Positions 38,486 through 46,528 of a stretch of 64,000 nucleotides of DNA are shown here, in pieces. Position 1 is the stretch's first letter. Every line of letters starts with the position of its first letter. Under the pieces are notes generated by a model that saw nothing but the letters and a program-made list of their open reading frames with translations, ran no database searches and was not told where the DNA came from. This DNA comes from an uncultured Pseudomonadales bacterium (GTDB lineage Bacteria > Pseudomonadota > Gammaproteobacteria > Pseudomonadales > Azotimanducaceae). Location of the stretch: contig OY282455.1 of assembly GCA_958296195.1 (NCBI GenBank), positions 1,984,001 to 2,048,000 of the forward strand, read 5' to 3'. The position numbers and the translations under genes are program-made.

Positions 38486-38492
38486 GCGGGGG

Positions 38493-38508
38493 GCCTTGCG
38501 GGCAAGGC
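38493..38508 (+). terminator. Short hairpin after the hydrolase gene
   Basis: A perfect 6-bp stem with a CGGG loop, no T-run; a weak terminator or processing site between the hydrolase gene and mmsB. Confidence 0.25.
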
Positions 38509-38618
38509 TTCTCGTGGTGGTTCGCTTGGGTGACTTAGGCGGCAGCGCGTAAGCAGCAAGCCGGGACAGCGGTTTCCGCGAGGGGGCGGCAACGCCGGCA
38601 CAAGGAGGAGGACAACGC

Positions 38619-39518
38619 ATGAGCAGCACAATCGGCTTCGTTGGCCTAGGCAACATGGGCGGACCCATGGCCGCCAACTTGGTCGCCGCCGGGCTTGAGG
38701 TCAAAGTGTTCGACTTGGTGGCGGATCTGATGGACAAGGTGCAGGGGGGCATCCCCCAGGCTTCCGCTTTGAACGCCGCCACCGATGTGGACGTGTTCAT
38801 CAGCATGCTGCCCGCCGGCGTCCATGTGGCCGGGCTCTACCTGGAGCAGGGCGTGTTGGACCGCTTGCCCAAGGGCGCGCTGGCCATAGATTGCAGCACC
38901 ATTGACCCCGGCACTGCCCAGCAGGTGGCCGCCGCCGCCGCTGACAAGGGCGTCGCCATGCTGGATGCGCCAGTTTCCGGCGGCACCGCCGGCGCCCAAA
39001 ACGGCACCCTGACCTTCATCGTCGGCGGCGCGGCGGACGCCTTGCAGCGGGCGCACCCCCTGTTCGACATCATGGGCGCCAACGTCTTTCACGCCGGCGC
39101 CGCCGGCGCCGGCCAGACCGCCAAGATATGCAACAACATGCTGCTGGCCATCCTAATGGCCGGCACCGCCGAGGCCCTCTCCCTAGGGGTGGACAACGGC
39201 TTGGACCCCAAGGTGCTCTCCGACATCATGAAGCAGTCCTCCGGCGGCAACTGGGCGCTCAATGTCTATAATCCCTACCCCGGCGTCATGGACGGCGTCC
39301 CCGCCAGCCGCGCCTACCAAGGAGGCTTCTTGGTCGATCTAATGGCCAAGGACCTAGGGCTGGCGATGGCCACCGCGGAGGCGTCAAAGAGCTCAGTGCC
39401 CCTCGGCAGCTTGGCAAGAAATCTGTACCGGGTGCATGAACAAACCCAAGGCGCGGGACGGCTGGATTTCTCGAGCATTCAGCGGCTGTACAAACCGGAG
39501 TTGGTTGGGGAGCAGTGA
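38619..39518 (+). CDS. mmsB: 3-hydroxyisobutyrate dehydrogenase
   Basis: NAD-dependent oxidation of 3-hydroxyisobutyrate to methylmalonate semialdehyde. 299 residues. The Rossmann motif GFVGLGNMGGPMAANL is at the N-terminus, followed by substrate motif DAPVSGGTAGAQNGTL near 116, GAGQTAKICNNMLL near 165-178 with the catalytic Lys, and KDLGLAMATAEA near 245. AGGAGGAGG lies upstream of the ATG. Final step of the local valine route; methylmalonate-semialdehyde dehydrogenase (mmsA) is not in the window. Confidence 0.94.
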   Translation: MSSTIGFVGLGNMGGPMAANLVAAGLEVKVFDLVADLMDKVQGGIPQASALNAATDVDVFISMLPAGVHVAGLYLEQGVLDRLPKGALAIDCSTIDPGTAQQVAAAAADKGVAMLDAPVSGGTAGAQNGTLTFIVGGAADALQRAHPLFDIMGANVFHAGAAGAGQTAKICNNMLLAILMAGTAEALSLGVDNGLDPKVLSDIMKQSSGGNWALNVYNPYPGVMDGVPASRAYQGGFLVDLMAKDLGLAMATAEASKSSVPLGSLARNLYRVHEQTQGAGRLDFSSIQRLYKPELVGEQ

Positions 39519-39618
39519 TCCGCGCAAGGATGTGTTGAAGTGAGGGCTTTGCAGGCAACGCTCTTGGCGACGGGCCTTTCCGCTTGGCGCGAGCACTTTA
39601 GAAATGGAGGAGTCAAGC

Positions 39619-39906
39619 ATGACAAAGACGCGCACAGATCCTTGGGATGCGTCGGACTACCTAGCAACTGACGAGGATGTTTCCGCGTATCTGGAGGCAG
39701 CGTTCGATGACGGCGATCCGCATCTAATCGCGGCCGCGCTCGGCGACATTGCCAGATCCAAGGGCATGACGAAGATCGCGGCGGAAGCCGGCATGGGCAG
39801 GGAAAGCCTCTACAAGGCGTTATCTGTCGATGGAAACCCCGGTTTCGCCACGGTGCTCAAGGTGCTGCGGACTCTCGGTTTTCGGCTGCGTCCTTCCGCG
39901 GCATGA
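39619..39906 (+). CDS. Addiction-module antidote-like HTH protein (COG3636-like), no toxin partner seen
   Basis: Encodes 95 residues. The N-terminal DPWDASDYLATDEDVSAYLEAA and the HTH (GMTKIAAEAGMGRESLYKAL) match the 'putative addiction module antidote' family, a HigA-like group usually encoded next to a RelE/HigB-like toxin. Only about 100 bp separate it from mmsB, and no toxin frame fits there. GGAGGAG precedes the ATG at 39619. Its TGA overlaps the ATG of the next short ORF (ATGA), which in turn overlaps the endonuclease gene, so it could act as a controller of the restriction locus; that role is inference. Confidence 0.75.
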   Translation: MTKTRTDPWDASDYLATDEDVSAYLEAAFDDGDPHLIAAALGDIARSKGMTKIAAEAGMGRESLYKALSVDGNPGFATVLKVLRTLGFRLRPSAA

Positions 39907-40217
39907 AGGGCCTCACCACCGTCAAGCGCGGTGCGTCATGGCCCGCTCCGGCGGCGTTCGGCAGGCTTTGCAGCGAGGCAGTCGTTTCGGCATTGAGGAG
40001 CCGGGCAAACAAAAGCCCCGACCAAGGCGGCCGCCGCTTGCGGCCCGGTCGCCCCGCCCACACCATCCGCGCCGAATGCCACGGCAACATACAGTTCCAC
40101 TATGAACTGGACAGGCGAATCTCCATGCGGGAGGCGGCCAGATTGCAGTCCTTTCCCGACAGCCATGTTCGGGCTAGCTTGGGCGGGCGAAGAGTCCTGC
40201 TACCTGCAGACGAATGA
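39903..40217 (+). pseudogene. Short ORF containing a duplicated C-terminal piece of the cytosine methyltransferase
   Basis: A 104-codon ORF. Its first ~30 residues match nothing; the part from SRANKSPDQGG to SFPDS is almost identical to the methyltransferase encoded on the other strand at 41269-42267, in the correct frame, but motif X is missing and the end reads HVRASLGGRRVLLPADE. It overlaps both neighbours by ATGA (39903-39906 with the antidote-like gene, 40214-40217 with the endonuclease), so it may be translated only as a coupling spacer. It cannot be an active methyltransferase. Confidence 0.7.
39998..40163 (+). repeat. Inverted repeat, left copy (166 bp)
   Basis: By eye, 160 of 166 bases match the reverse complement of 41383-41548; the six differences are all transitions. 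It encodes the methyltransferase region before motif X. It flanks the endonuclease gene together with the right copy. Confidence 0.85.
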
Positions 40218-41230
40218 GCGAGCGGATGGACCAAGGAAAATTTGAAACGGTGCTGGACAGCGTCGCTAGGCAGCTTGCCCTTGAGGCACAGGAAAAACCG
40301 TTTCCAAACTCTGGAGACTTTGAACAACGAACCCGAGAATTGCTTTCGGAGAGGGGCGGCGACCAAATGAAGGTGGACTTCGACCCGCATCCCCACGTCT
40401 TCCCGGATATTTGCCTTGGTCAGTATGGCGTCGAAGTGAAATTCACGGCGAAGGATACTTGGCGCAGCGTTGCCAACAGCGTTTTTGAGAGTTCCAGGAA
40501 TGAGGATGTGCAGCATGTGTACATCTTGTTTGGCAAAATGGGGGGAGCGCCGGAAGTACGTTGGGGCCACTACGAATCATGCGTCATGCATGTTCGGACA
40601 TCTCATGTACCACGATTTGAGGTGGAGATGTATCCGGAAAGTTCTCTTTTCGAGAGGTTCGGAATCACTTACGAGGAATTCCACAGATCCGATCCTGAGC
40701 AAAAGATGAACTATGTGCGGCAGTATGCGCGGGCGCGTTTAAAACCTGGGGAAAGGCTCTGGTGGTTGGAGGAGAAGTCGGAGTCAGAACATACGTTGCC
40801 GCTACAAGTCAGACTGTATATGCATCTGCCCCAAGATGAGAAGCGGGCCTTGCGGGCGGAAGCCGCGTTGCTTTGTCCGCAGGTGGTGAAGCCTTCAAGG
40901 AGTCGAAACAAATACAACGATACCGTCATGTATCTAATAACCCGCCATGGAGTCCTATGTCCACAGGCTCGCGATCTGTTTTCCGCGGGAAGCGTCGCCT
41001 TGCGTACAGACGAAACCAGAGGGGGAAACTACGTCGAGCGCGCCTTGCGTGATATTGAAAGCGAAATGCGAAACGCCGCTGAAAGGCTGGAAGCAGCCGC
41101 GTTTGTGGAATATTGGGGATATGACGTCCCTAAAGAGCGGCGTATAGCAGAATGGCTTAAGCAGGCTGATATGCTGGCACGGGATTGGCGTCCCTCCGGT
41201 GTTTTGTTCCAAAGGCGACGGTTTGATTGA
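40214..41230 (+). CDS. Probable type II restriction endonuclease, PD-(D/E)XK
   Basis: Encodes 338 residues, soluble. A nuclease core near the N-terminus reads FPDICLGQYGVEVKFT (PD, then eight residues, then E-V-K; about residues 62-77), an almost canonical PD-(D/E)XK spacing. The rest is unlike any family I can name. It is convergent with a DNA cytosine-5 methyltransferase whose end is 38 bp away, the normal pairing of a type II system. Base composition is distinctly AT-richer than the neighbours, a sign of transfer. ATG 40214 overlaps the preceding ORF (ATGA); the ATG at 40226 is an alternative start. Confidence 0.75.
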   Translation: MSERMDQGKFETVLDSVARQLALEAQEKPFPNSGDFEQRTRELLSERGGDQMKVDFDPHPHVFPDICLGQYGVEVKFTAKDTWRSVANSVFESSRNEDVQHVYILFGKMGGAPEVRWGHYESCVMHVRTSHVPRFEVEMYPESSLFERFGITYEEFHRSDPEQKMNYVRQYARARLKPGERLWWLEEKSESEHTLPLQVRLYMHLPQDEKRALRAEAALLCPQVVKPSRSRNKYNDTVMYLITRHGVLCPQARDLFSAGSVALRTDETRGGNYVERALRDIESEMRNAAERLEAAAFVEYWGYDVPKERRIAEWLKQADMLARDWRPSGVLFQRRRFD

Positions 41231-41268
41231 AGATGCGTCGGCGCTCTGCGAGTTTTGTGGAAAGGCTT

Positions 41269-42267
41269 TCAGTCGTTTCTTAAACAACCCCGCACCGCAA
41301 CCGCGACATGCCAGGCAAGTATTGGCGGAACAGCGTTCCCGACTTGCCGCTCAGTCTCCCGCAGTTTGGACTTGAAGATGAAGCTGTCGGGAAAGGACTG
41401 CAATCTAGCCGCCTCCCGCATGGAGATTCGCCTGTCCAGTTCATAGTGGAACTGTATGTTGCCGTGACATTCGGCGCGGATGGTGTGGGCGGGGCGGTCG
41501 GGCTGCAAGCGGCGGCTGCCTTGGTCGGGGCTTTTGTTTGCCCGGCTCCAAATGTGGTTTGTTCCCGGGTTCTCCGCAAGGGATTTGAGGTCGTCCAAGG
41601 CTTCGCCGGCGGTCATGGGTGTTGTGGCGTAGGGCTGAGGATGGGGCGGAGGCTTGAAGGACGCTGACCCGGGACGGGTGCCCACGATGAAGACGCGCTC
41701 CCGGCTTTGCGGCACCCCGTAGTCCGACGCTTGATGCAGGTGGAAGGATACGTCGTACCCCAAACTGGAGAAGTCCGTCACCACCTTGCGCAACGACTCG
41801 GCGTTGTGCCGCATCAGCAAGCCCTTGACGTTCTCGGCGACAAAGACTCTTGGTTGCAAGCGCGACGCCGCCTCGACCATGGCCCGGTAGAGGCCGCTGC
41901 GGGCGCCGTTCACTCCGGTGCCCTTGCCGTTTACGGAAATGTCTTGGCAAGGGAAGCCGCCGATCAGGACATCGCATTGTTCGGGCAGCGTCCCCAGCAG
42001 CGCCCAGACGTCTCCTTGGCGTATGCCAGCGTCCAAATTGTGCCGGTAGGTGCGGCAGGCGGCTGCGTTCAGGTCGTTCGCCCAGATGACCTCAAAGGGT
42101 AGCCGTGGATAGTGCCGGCCAAAGACGGTGAACCCGCCCCGAAAGCCGAGGTCCATCCCCCCACAACCGGAAAACATGGAGACGACCCTGTGCTTCACCG
42201 GGGCATCAACGCCATTTGTGGTCGATGGGCCGGTGCGCAAATCGAAGCTCCCTTGCTGTAGCCGCAT
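41269..42267 (-). CDS. DNA (cytosine-5-)-methyltransferase
   Basis: A type II modification enzyme. 332 residues with the ordered C5 motifs: I (FSGCGGMDLGF, near 33-43), IV with catalytic Cys (GGFPCQDIS, near 103-111), VI (ENVKGL), VIII (QSRERVFIVG), a short target-recognition region, IX (REAARLQSFPDS) and X (QVGNAVPPILAWHVA). It protects the recognition site of the convergent endonuclease gene. A 166-bp piece of it, ending just before the codons for motif X, is repeated in inverted orientation at 39998-40163. Confidence 0.93.
   Translation of the reverse strand: MRLQQGSFDLRTGPSTTNGVDAPVKHRVVSMFSGCGGMDLGFRGGFTVFGRHYPRLPFEVIWANDLNAAACRTYRHNLDAGIRQGDVWALLGTLPEQCDVLIGGFPCQDISVNGKGTGVNGARSGLYRAMVEAASRLQPRVFVAENVKGLLMRHNAESLRKVVTDFSSLGYDVSFHLHQASDYGVPQSRERVFIVGTRPGSASFKPPPHPQPYATTPMTAGEALDDLKSLAENPGTNHIWSRANKSPDQGSRRLQPDRPAHTIRAECHGNIQFHYELDRRISMREAARLQSFPDSFIFKSKLRETERQVGNAVPPILAWHVAVAVRGCLRND
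41383..41548 (-). repeat. Inverted repeat, right copy (166 bp), inside the methyltransferase gene
   Basis: Counterpart of 39998-40163, with six transitions over 166 bp. The segment between the copies (40164-41382) holds the endonuclease gene and the last ~38 codons of the methyltransferase, including motif X. Confidence 0.85.
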
Positions 42268-42377
42268 GAGAACAAAGGCTAGCAGTGTGCTGTGGAGGCG
42301 TCCAGTATTTTTTCAAGGGTGCTAGCGGCAAATAGCGGGCCTGCTATTGGCGGACGATATGGCCTGGATTTCGCTGT

Positions 42378-42926
42378 TTAGGTGGAGTGCGGCTGGTCGG
42401 CGTGGTGGCGCAGAAATTCCTCTTCAAACATCAGTTGCCTTGGGTCGGCGAGGCGGTCGATGTACAGCTTGCCGTCGAGATGGTCGAATTCGTGCTGCAG
42501 CACGGTGGCTAGGAAGCCCTTGAGCTCCAGTCTTTGAGGCTCCCCCTTCAGGTTCAGGGCATCCACCCGAATGCCGCTGGGCCGCTCGACGTAGCCGCGC
42601 AGGCCCGGCACTGACAGGCAGCCCTCCCAAACCCCGTTCGGTTTTTCGTCCAGCACCCGCACTTCGGGGTTGATGAAAACGGTGAGCGGCAGCCTGGGCA
42701 CCTCTCCGTAGCGGGTCGGTCCGCCCGGCACCTCTATGACGGCGAGGCGGATGGATTCATTGATCTGCGGCGCCGCCAGCCCCACGCCGCCGTAGTCGTG
42801 CAGCGTGTCCACCATGTCATCGACCAGCCTTGAGAAAGCGGTGCTGCCGACGATCTTGGGGTCCACAGGTTGCGCAACCTGGCGCAGGGTGGGATGGCCC
42901 ATGCGGATGATCTTGCGCACCGCCAT
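42378..42926 (-). CDS. def: Peptide deformylase
   Basis: Removes the N-formyl group from nascent proteins. 182 residues (E. coli 169). Metal and active-site motifs are GVGLAAPQI near 48, EGCLSVPG near 95 and QHEFDHLDGKLYID near 137. It lies 18 bp after ygfA in the same direction, unlike the common def-fmt pairing; a second def copy elsewhere in the genome is possible. Confidence 0.95.
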   Translation of the reverse strand: MAVRKIIRMGHPTLRQVAQPVDPKIVGSTAFSRLVDDMVDTLHDYGGVGLAAPQINESIRLAVIEVPGGPTRYGEVPRLPLTVFINPEVRVLDEKPNGVWEGCLSVPGLRGYVERPSGIRVDALNLKGEPQRLELKGFLATVLQHEFDHLDGKLYIDRLADPRQLMFEEEFLRHHADQPHST

Positions 42927-42943
42927 GCCGGAACTCCGACAAG

Positions 42944-43612
42944 CTAGGCGCTAGACCGCGGGCTGGCTTGAAACAGCCCACCCGCCGGCGACTTTGACGC
43001 CTTTGCCAGTTCCTCCCGGCAGTCGCAGAAGCCCATTCGGCTGCTGAAGGAGCGCCAGCCCCGTTCAGTCAGAACGCCGTCCAAGGGGACGTCCCAAGGG
43101 CCGCTGGGAAGTTTCTCGGCTTGCTGGATGGCGTGGGCGACGCCCACCAGCAAGGGCCGCATCCGGGGGGGCAGGGCGCTGAAGCGCCGGTCATAGAAGC
43201 CGCCGCCCATGCCCAAGCGATTGCCTTGATGGTCAAAGGCGGTGAGGGGGGTCAGCACTAGGTCCAGCGCCAAGGGCTGGAGCCATGCGGCTTGCGGCCC
43301 CGGCTCCTCAATGCCGAAGCGGTTGACGACCAGGGGCCAGTCCGGACGGTGGACGAAAAAACTCATGCGGTTGCCGGCCTCCACCACGGGCAGGGCCGAG
43401 ACTTTGCCCAATTCGTGCAGGCGGCGCAGCAAAGGGCGCAGGTCCGGTTCGCCGTCCACGCTTAGGTAGGCGGCGATGCGCCTGACCCGCCAAAGCAGGG
43501 GCGACGCCAGAAAGAGGCGGCGGATACGGTCCGCATGAACCCGTTGTTGCCGTTCCGACAAGCCCCGCCGCCGTGCTCGATAGCGGCGGCGCAAGCTGGT
43601 GCGCTCATCCAC
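42944..43612 (-). CDS. ygfA: 5-formyltetrahydrofolate cyclo-ligase
   Basis: Converts 5-formyl-THF to 5,10-methenyl-THF with ATP. 222 residues, about 40 longer than E. coli YgfA (182), with a C-terminal tail after GWRSFSSRMG. N-terminal RRRYRARRRGLS basic helix; motif LTPLTAFDHQGNRLGMGGGFYDR near 118-140 (nucleotide and folate site). The start is GTG at 43612, just after the 3' end of the 6S RNA, the conserved ssrS-ygfA arrangement that suggests co-transcription. Confidence 0.93.
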   Translation of the reverse strand: MDERTSLRRRYRARRRGLSERQQRVHADRIRRLFLASPLLWRVRRIAAYLSVDGEPDLRPLLRRLHELGKVSALPVVEAGNRMSFFVHRPDWPLVVNRFGIEEPGPQAAWLQPLALDLVLTPLTAFDHQGNRLGMGGGFYDRRFSALPPRMRPLLVGVAHAIQQAEKLPSGPWDVPLDGVLTERGWRSFSSRMGFCDCREELAKASKSPAGGLFQASPRSSA

Positions 43613-43619
43613 GAAGGGC

Positions 43620-43813
43620 GAGTCTCCCGAAGGTGCCGCTGCTGGATAGCCCTGAACCGTTGTGGTTCAAGGCGGAGACCCGCGCAACGCCTAAGGCGTC
43701 CCAAGCGAGCGCAAACTCGGTTTGGGCTAGCACACCGCCGCTGCCGTCAGACCCCCTGATTTTTCTATAACGGCTCAAGGACGACACCAACTGGCGAACA
43801 CCTCAGGAGACGA
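43620..43813 (-). ncRNA. ssrS: 6S RNA
   Basis: Binds sigma-70 RNA polymerase as an open-promoter mimic in stationary phase. About 193 nt, located by comparison with remembered E. coli 6S: the 5' part has CTCCTGAGGTGTTCGC and GAGCCG, and the 3' part has CCTTGAACC…GGTTCAGGG…CAGC..GCGGCACC ending in GGGAGAC. The ends pair (GTCTCC with GGGAGAC; GAGGTG with CACCTT), closing the terminal stem, with the central bulge between. A -10 element TATACT (43825-43820 on the minus strand) lies seven bases upstream. Position between zapA and ygfA is the conserved one. Ends are accurate to a few bases. Confidence 0.88.
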
Positions 43814-43819
43814 AAGCCA

Positions 43820-43825
43820 AGTATA
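43820..43825 (-). promoter_or_regulatory. -10 element of the 6S RNA promoter
   Basis: TATACT on the minus strand, placed so that transcription would start near 43813, the predicted 5' end of 6S. The -35 is weak. Confidence 0.55.
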
Positions 43826-43980
43826 GCCAAAACTTGCGGCGGTGCGTGAACTTCTGTCGGCCTTGGCCCTTGCAGGCCAGCCGGGCTCTCGGTTTGCGGC
43901 TTGCGCAAGGTTGACAGCCGGTCGGACTTGGGCGGCGGGGTGATTGGATTCGGTGCGGATTTGGCGGTGCGATATGTGGA

Positions 43981-44259
43981 CTAGTCGCTCAGGGCCACGT
44001 CGATCTTCGCCTCCAACCGACTGATCTGCTCCCTTTGCTCCTCCACATGGGCCAAGTGGTCATCGATGATGTTCAGGGCCGCCGCGACGGCAAGATTGTC
44101 ATGACCTATCACGTTGCGGGCCTCACGAATATCCCGCATCTGCTTGTCGAGGTGTCGCGCCGCCGCCTCGACCGCATCCGCCTCCTCCGGCCGGCACTTG
44201 ATCGGGTACTTCAGGTTCACGATCTTCACATGGACCGTGGTGAACTTGCTTGACGACAC
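43981..44259 (-). CDS. zapA: Cell division protein ZapA
   Basis: Cross-links FtsZ filaments at the Z ring. 92 residues with the ZapA pattern: an N-terminal VHVKIVNLKYPIKCRPEEADAVEAAARHLD and a C-terminal coiled coil (HVEEQREQISRLEAKID). Slightly shorter than E. coli ZapA (109). Starts where the TIGR02449 gene ends (one-base overlap at 44259), with 6S RNA and ygfA downstream, as in other gammaproteobacteria. Confidence 0.93.
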   Translation of the reverse strand: MSSSKFTTVHVKIVNLKYPIKCRPEEADAVEAAARHLDKQMRDIREARNVIGHDNLAVAAALNIIDDHLAHVEEQREQISRLEAKIDVALSD

Positions 44260-44489
44260 TAATCCCCCGCCAAGGACTTCAACCGGGCGATCATCGCCTC
44301 TAGGCCGGATTTCGCCAGCTCGTTCCTGCGAATTAGGTCCGCTCGCTCAGTGGACCACTTCCGCTGCTGTCGGCGCAACGCTTCATTTTCCTTGGCGAGT
44401 GCGTGGTTGCGCTCAATAAGTTGGTCTATCTTGGCGTCAAGCGCATCCCAACTCGCGCTAAGGTCTTGGTTGCCTAAATTCTCGCTCAT
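44259..44489 (-). CDS. TIGR02449-family coiled-coil protein
   Basis: Encodes 76 residues, almost entirely one coiled coil (ALDAKIDQLIERNHALAKENEALRRQQ… to AMIARLKSL). It resembles ZapB in form and is regularly encoded upstream of zapA in Pseudomonas-like genomes, so a divisome role is likely but not shown here. Divergent from ygfB, with only 47 bp between the two starts. Confidence 0.85.
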   Translation of the reverse strand: MSENLGNQDLSASWDALDAKIDQLIERNHALAKENEALRRQQRKWSTERADLIRRNELAKSGLEAMIARLKSLAGD

Positions 44490-44536
44490 CTCAAGGGTGG
44501 CGGGCGTTCGTTCAGCAGTTTACCGCAGATGCGTCT

Positions 44537-45121
44537 GTGTACTTGGAAATAACTGCTAGCATACCGGCTACAGAGCACTTGGGGGGTATTGACGGTTTGG
44601 CCGATCTAGCGGCGCTGGCGGCTAGCGCCGGCCCGTTCATCTCAGGGTCTGAGTTGCACGGCGCCGTTTGCGGGCTGGTGGCGGGCAAGGTTGAACGCCT
44701 TGAGAACGGCTGTGCGGACGACGGCCTTGTGCAGGAGCTCATCGACTTGCTCGGCAGCGATGCCCTTGCCGATGCCGGCAGCATTGACGCCTTCGTGCGG
44801 GCGAGCTCGGAAGCCCTCTTCGCCGAAGACATGGGCTTTCAGCTGTTGCTGCCCGGCGATGACGCCGCCGTGGCCGACCGAGTGCAGGCAATCGCCGAAT
44901 GGTGCGGCGCCTTCGCCGCCGGCTATGGCGCGGCCGGCGCCTCCCACGATGAACAGAGCGAAGAGTTGCTGCGCGACTTCATCGCCATCTCCGGCGCGGT
45001 CATGGAGGACGACGACGAAGACACCGCCGACGCGGCCCTGCTTGAATTGGAGGAGTACGCCAAGGTCGGTGCCCTGCTCCTAGCGACGGAAGCGCGCCGG
45101 AGGACGCATGGCGACGACTAG
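44537..45121 (+). CDS. ygfB: UPF0149 family protein YgfB
   Basis: Encodes 194 residues (E. coli YgfB 192). An all-helical UPF0149 fold with GSELHGAVCGLVAG near 35-48, QAIAEWCGAFAAGYGAAG near 112, and a C-terminal acidic stretch (MEDDDEDTADAALLELEEYAKVG). In Pseudomonas the homologue has been tied to regulation of an AmpDh3-type amidase; that is from the literature as I remember it. The start is GTG at 44537. It overlaps pepP by 14 bp. Confidence 0.9.
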   Translation: MYLEITASIPATEHLGGIDGLADLAALAASAGPFISGSELHGAVCGLVAGKVERLENGCADDGLVQELIDLLGSDALADAGSIDAFVRASSEALFAEDMGFQLLLPGDDAAVADRVQAIAEWCGAFAAGYGAAGASHDEQSEELLRDFIAISGAVMEDDDEDTADAALLELEEYAKVGALLLATEARRRTHGDD

Positions 45122-46442
45122 AATCAGCCGCCGGGAGCACCAACGGCGGCGCCGCAAGTTGCTGCGAATGATGGCGCCTGGAAGCCTTGCAATCGTTCCC
45201 GGCGCCGGCGTCTTTGGCGCTGATGGTGGCATGGCGTCCGCCTTTCGCCAGGACAGCGACTTTTGGTACTTGAGCGGCTTTGCGGAATCGGGGGCGGTGC
45301 TGGCGTTGCGCCGCGGGCGAGAAGGGAGGAGGAACGGCGGCGACAAGGACGCGGCGATCCTGTTTTGTCGCGAGCGCAATGCCTTGGAGGAACTCTACGA
45401 CGGCGAAAGGCTGGGTCCGCAGCGGGCGGCCAAGGCGCTTGGTTTGGATGCGGCTCATCCGCTTTCCGAAATGGATGCAAGAATGCCCGCCCTCGTCGGC
45501 GCCGCCAGCGCCATCCACTGTTCGTTGGGGGAACATTCCGACTTTGACCAGCGCTTGAGCGGTTGGCTGGCCCAAGCCCGCGCCAAGCGCTTGCGCCCTG
45601 CGGACAACATCCTCGGCCTCAAACCCCTGCTGCATGAGTTGCGCCTGATCAAGTCGGCGGCGGAAATCGGGCTGATGCGTCGAGCGGCGGAAATCACCGT
45701 GGAAGGCCACTTGCGGGCCTTGCGAGCCTGCCGTCCCGGCCTGCTGGAGGGCAACTTGGAGGCGGAACTGCTCTATGGCTTCCTGCGCGGGGGCGCTCGG
45801 AATACGGCCTATCCGTGCATCGTCGCCGGCGGCGCCAACGCCTGTGTGCTCCACTACATGGCTAACGATGCGCCCCTCGGTCAGGACGACTTGGTGCTCG
45901 TCGACGCCGGTTGCGAGTACGAGCGCTACGCTGCGGACCTCACCCGCACCTTTCCTGTCGCGGGACGCTTCTCCCCCAAGCAGCGGGCCTTGTACGAAAT
46001 CGTCTTGGAAGCGCAGCAGGCCGCCATTGCCGCCTGCCGGCCCGGCGCTTTGTTCGATGCGCCGGATGCGGCGGCGCTGAAGGTCATGCAGGACGGTTTG
46101 GTACGCCTGGGCCTTCTCTTGGACGAGCAGCCGGACGGCGCCGCTGCCGAGCGCCCGGCGTTCTGTCCGCATCGCACCTCCCATTGGCTGGGCTTGGACG
46201 TCCACGACTGCAGCGGCGACCGGCCCGAAGACGGTGTGCGCACCTTGGCGCCGGGCATGGTGCTCACCGTGGAGCCGGGGCTGTACGTCCCTCCGGGCAT
46301 GAAGGAGGCGCCAAGTAAGTGGCGTGGCATGGGTGTGCGCATTGAGGACGACGTGCTGATTACGGCGGACCGCCCGCAAGTGCTGACAAGCGGCGCACCG
46401 AAGAGTGTTGAGGACATTGAACGGGTGATGGCCAGTGGCTGA
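45108..46442 (+). CDS. pepP: Xaa-Pro aminopeptidase (aminopeptidase P)
   Basis: Releases the N-terminal residue preceding proline. 444 residues (E. coli 441). An N-terminal creatinase-like domain (QDSDFWYLSGF) precedes a pita-bread metallopeptidase domain with metal ligands in VDAGCEYERYAADLTRTFP, HRTSHWLGLDVHD, LTVEPGLYVP and GVRIEDDVLIT. It overlaps the end of ygfB and is followed by ubiH, the conserved ygfB-pepP-ubiH order. Confidence 0.95.
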   Translation: MATTRISRREHQRRRRKLLRMMAPGSLAIVPGAGVFGADGGMASAFRQDSDFWYLSGFAESGAVLALRRGREGRRNGGDKDAAILFCRERNALEELYDGERLGPQRAAKALGLDAAHPLSEMDARMPALVGAASAIHCSLGEHSDFDQRLSGWLAQARAKRLRPADNILGLKPLLHELRLIKSAAEIGLMRRAAEITVEGHLRALRACRPGLLEGNLEAELLYGFLRGGARNTAYPCIVAGGANACVLHYMANDAPLGQDDLVLVDAGCEYERYAADLTRTFPVAGRFSPKQRALYEIVLEAQQAAIAACRPGALFDAPDAAALKVMQDGLVRLGLLLDEQPDGAAAERPAFCPHRTSHWLGLDVHDCSGDRPEDGVRTLAPGMVLTVEPGLYVPPGMKEAPSKWRGMGVRIEDDVLITADRPQVLTSGAPKSVEDIERVMASG

Positions 46443-46528
46443 ATCTCTGCGTCCGGGGTGTTGGAGCACGGGGCTCAGTCGATCAGTGCATCTGGTTGGG
46501 GAGCCGACGTCCGTTTGGTGTTGCTGTT

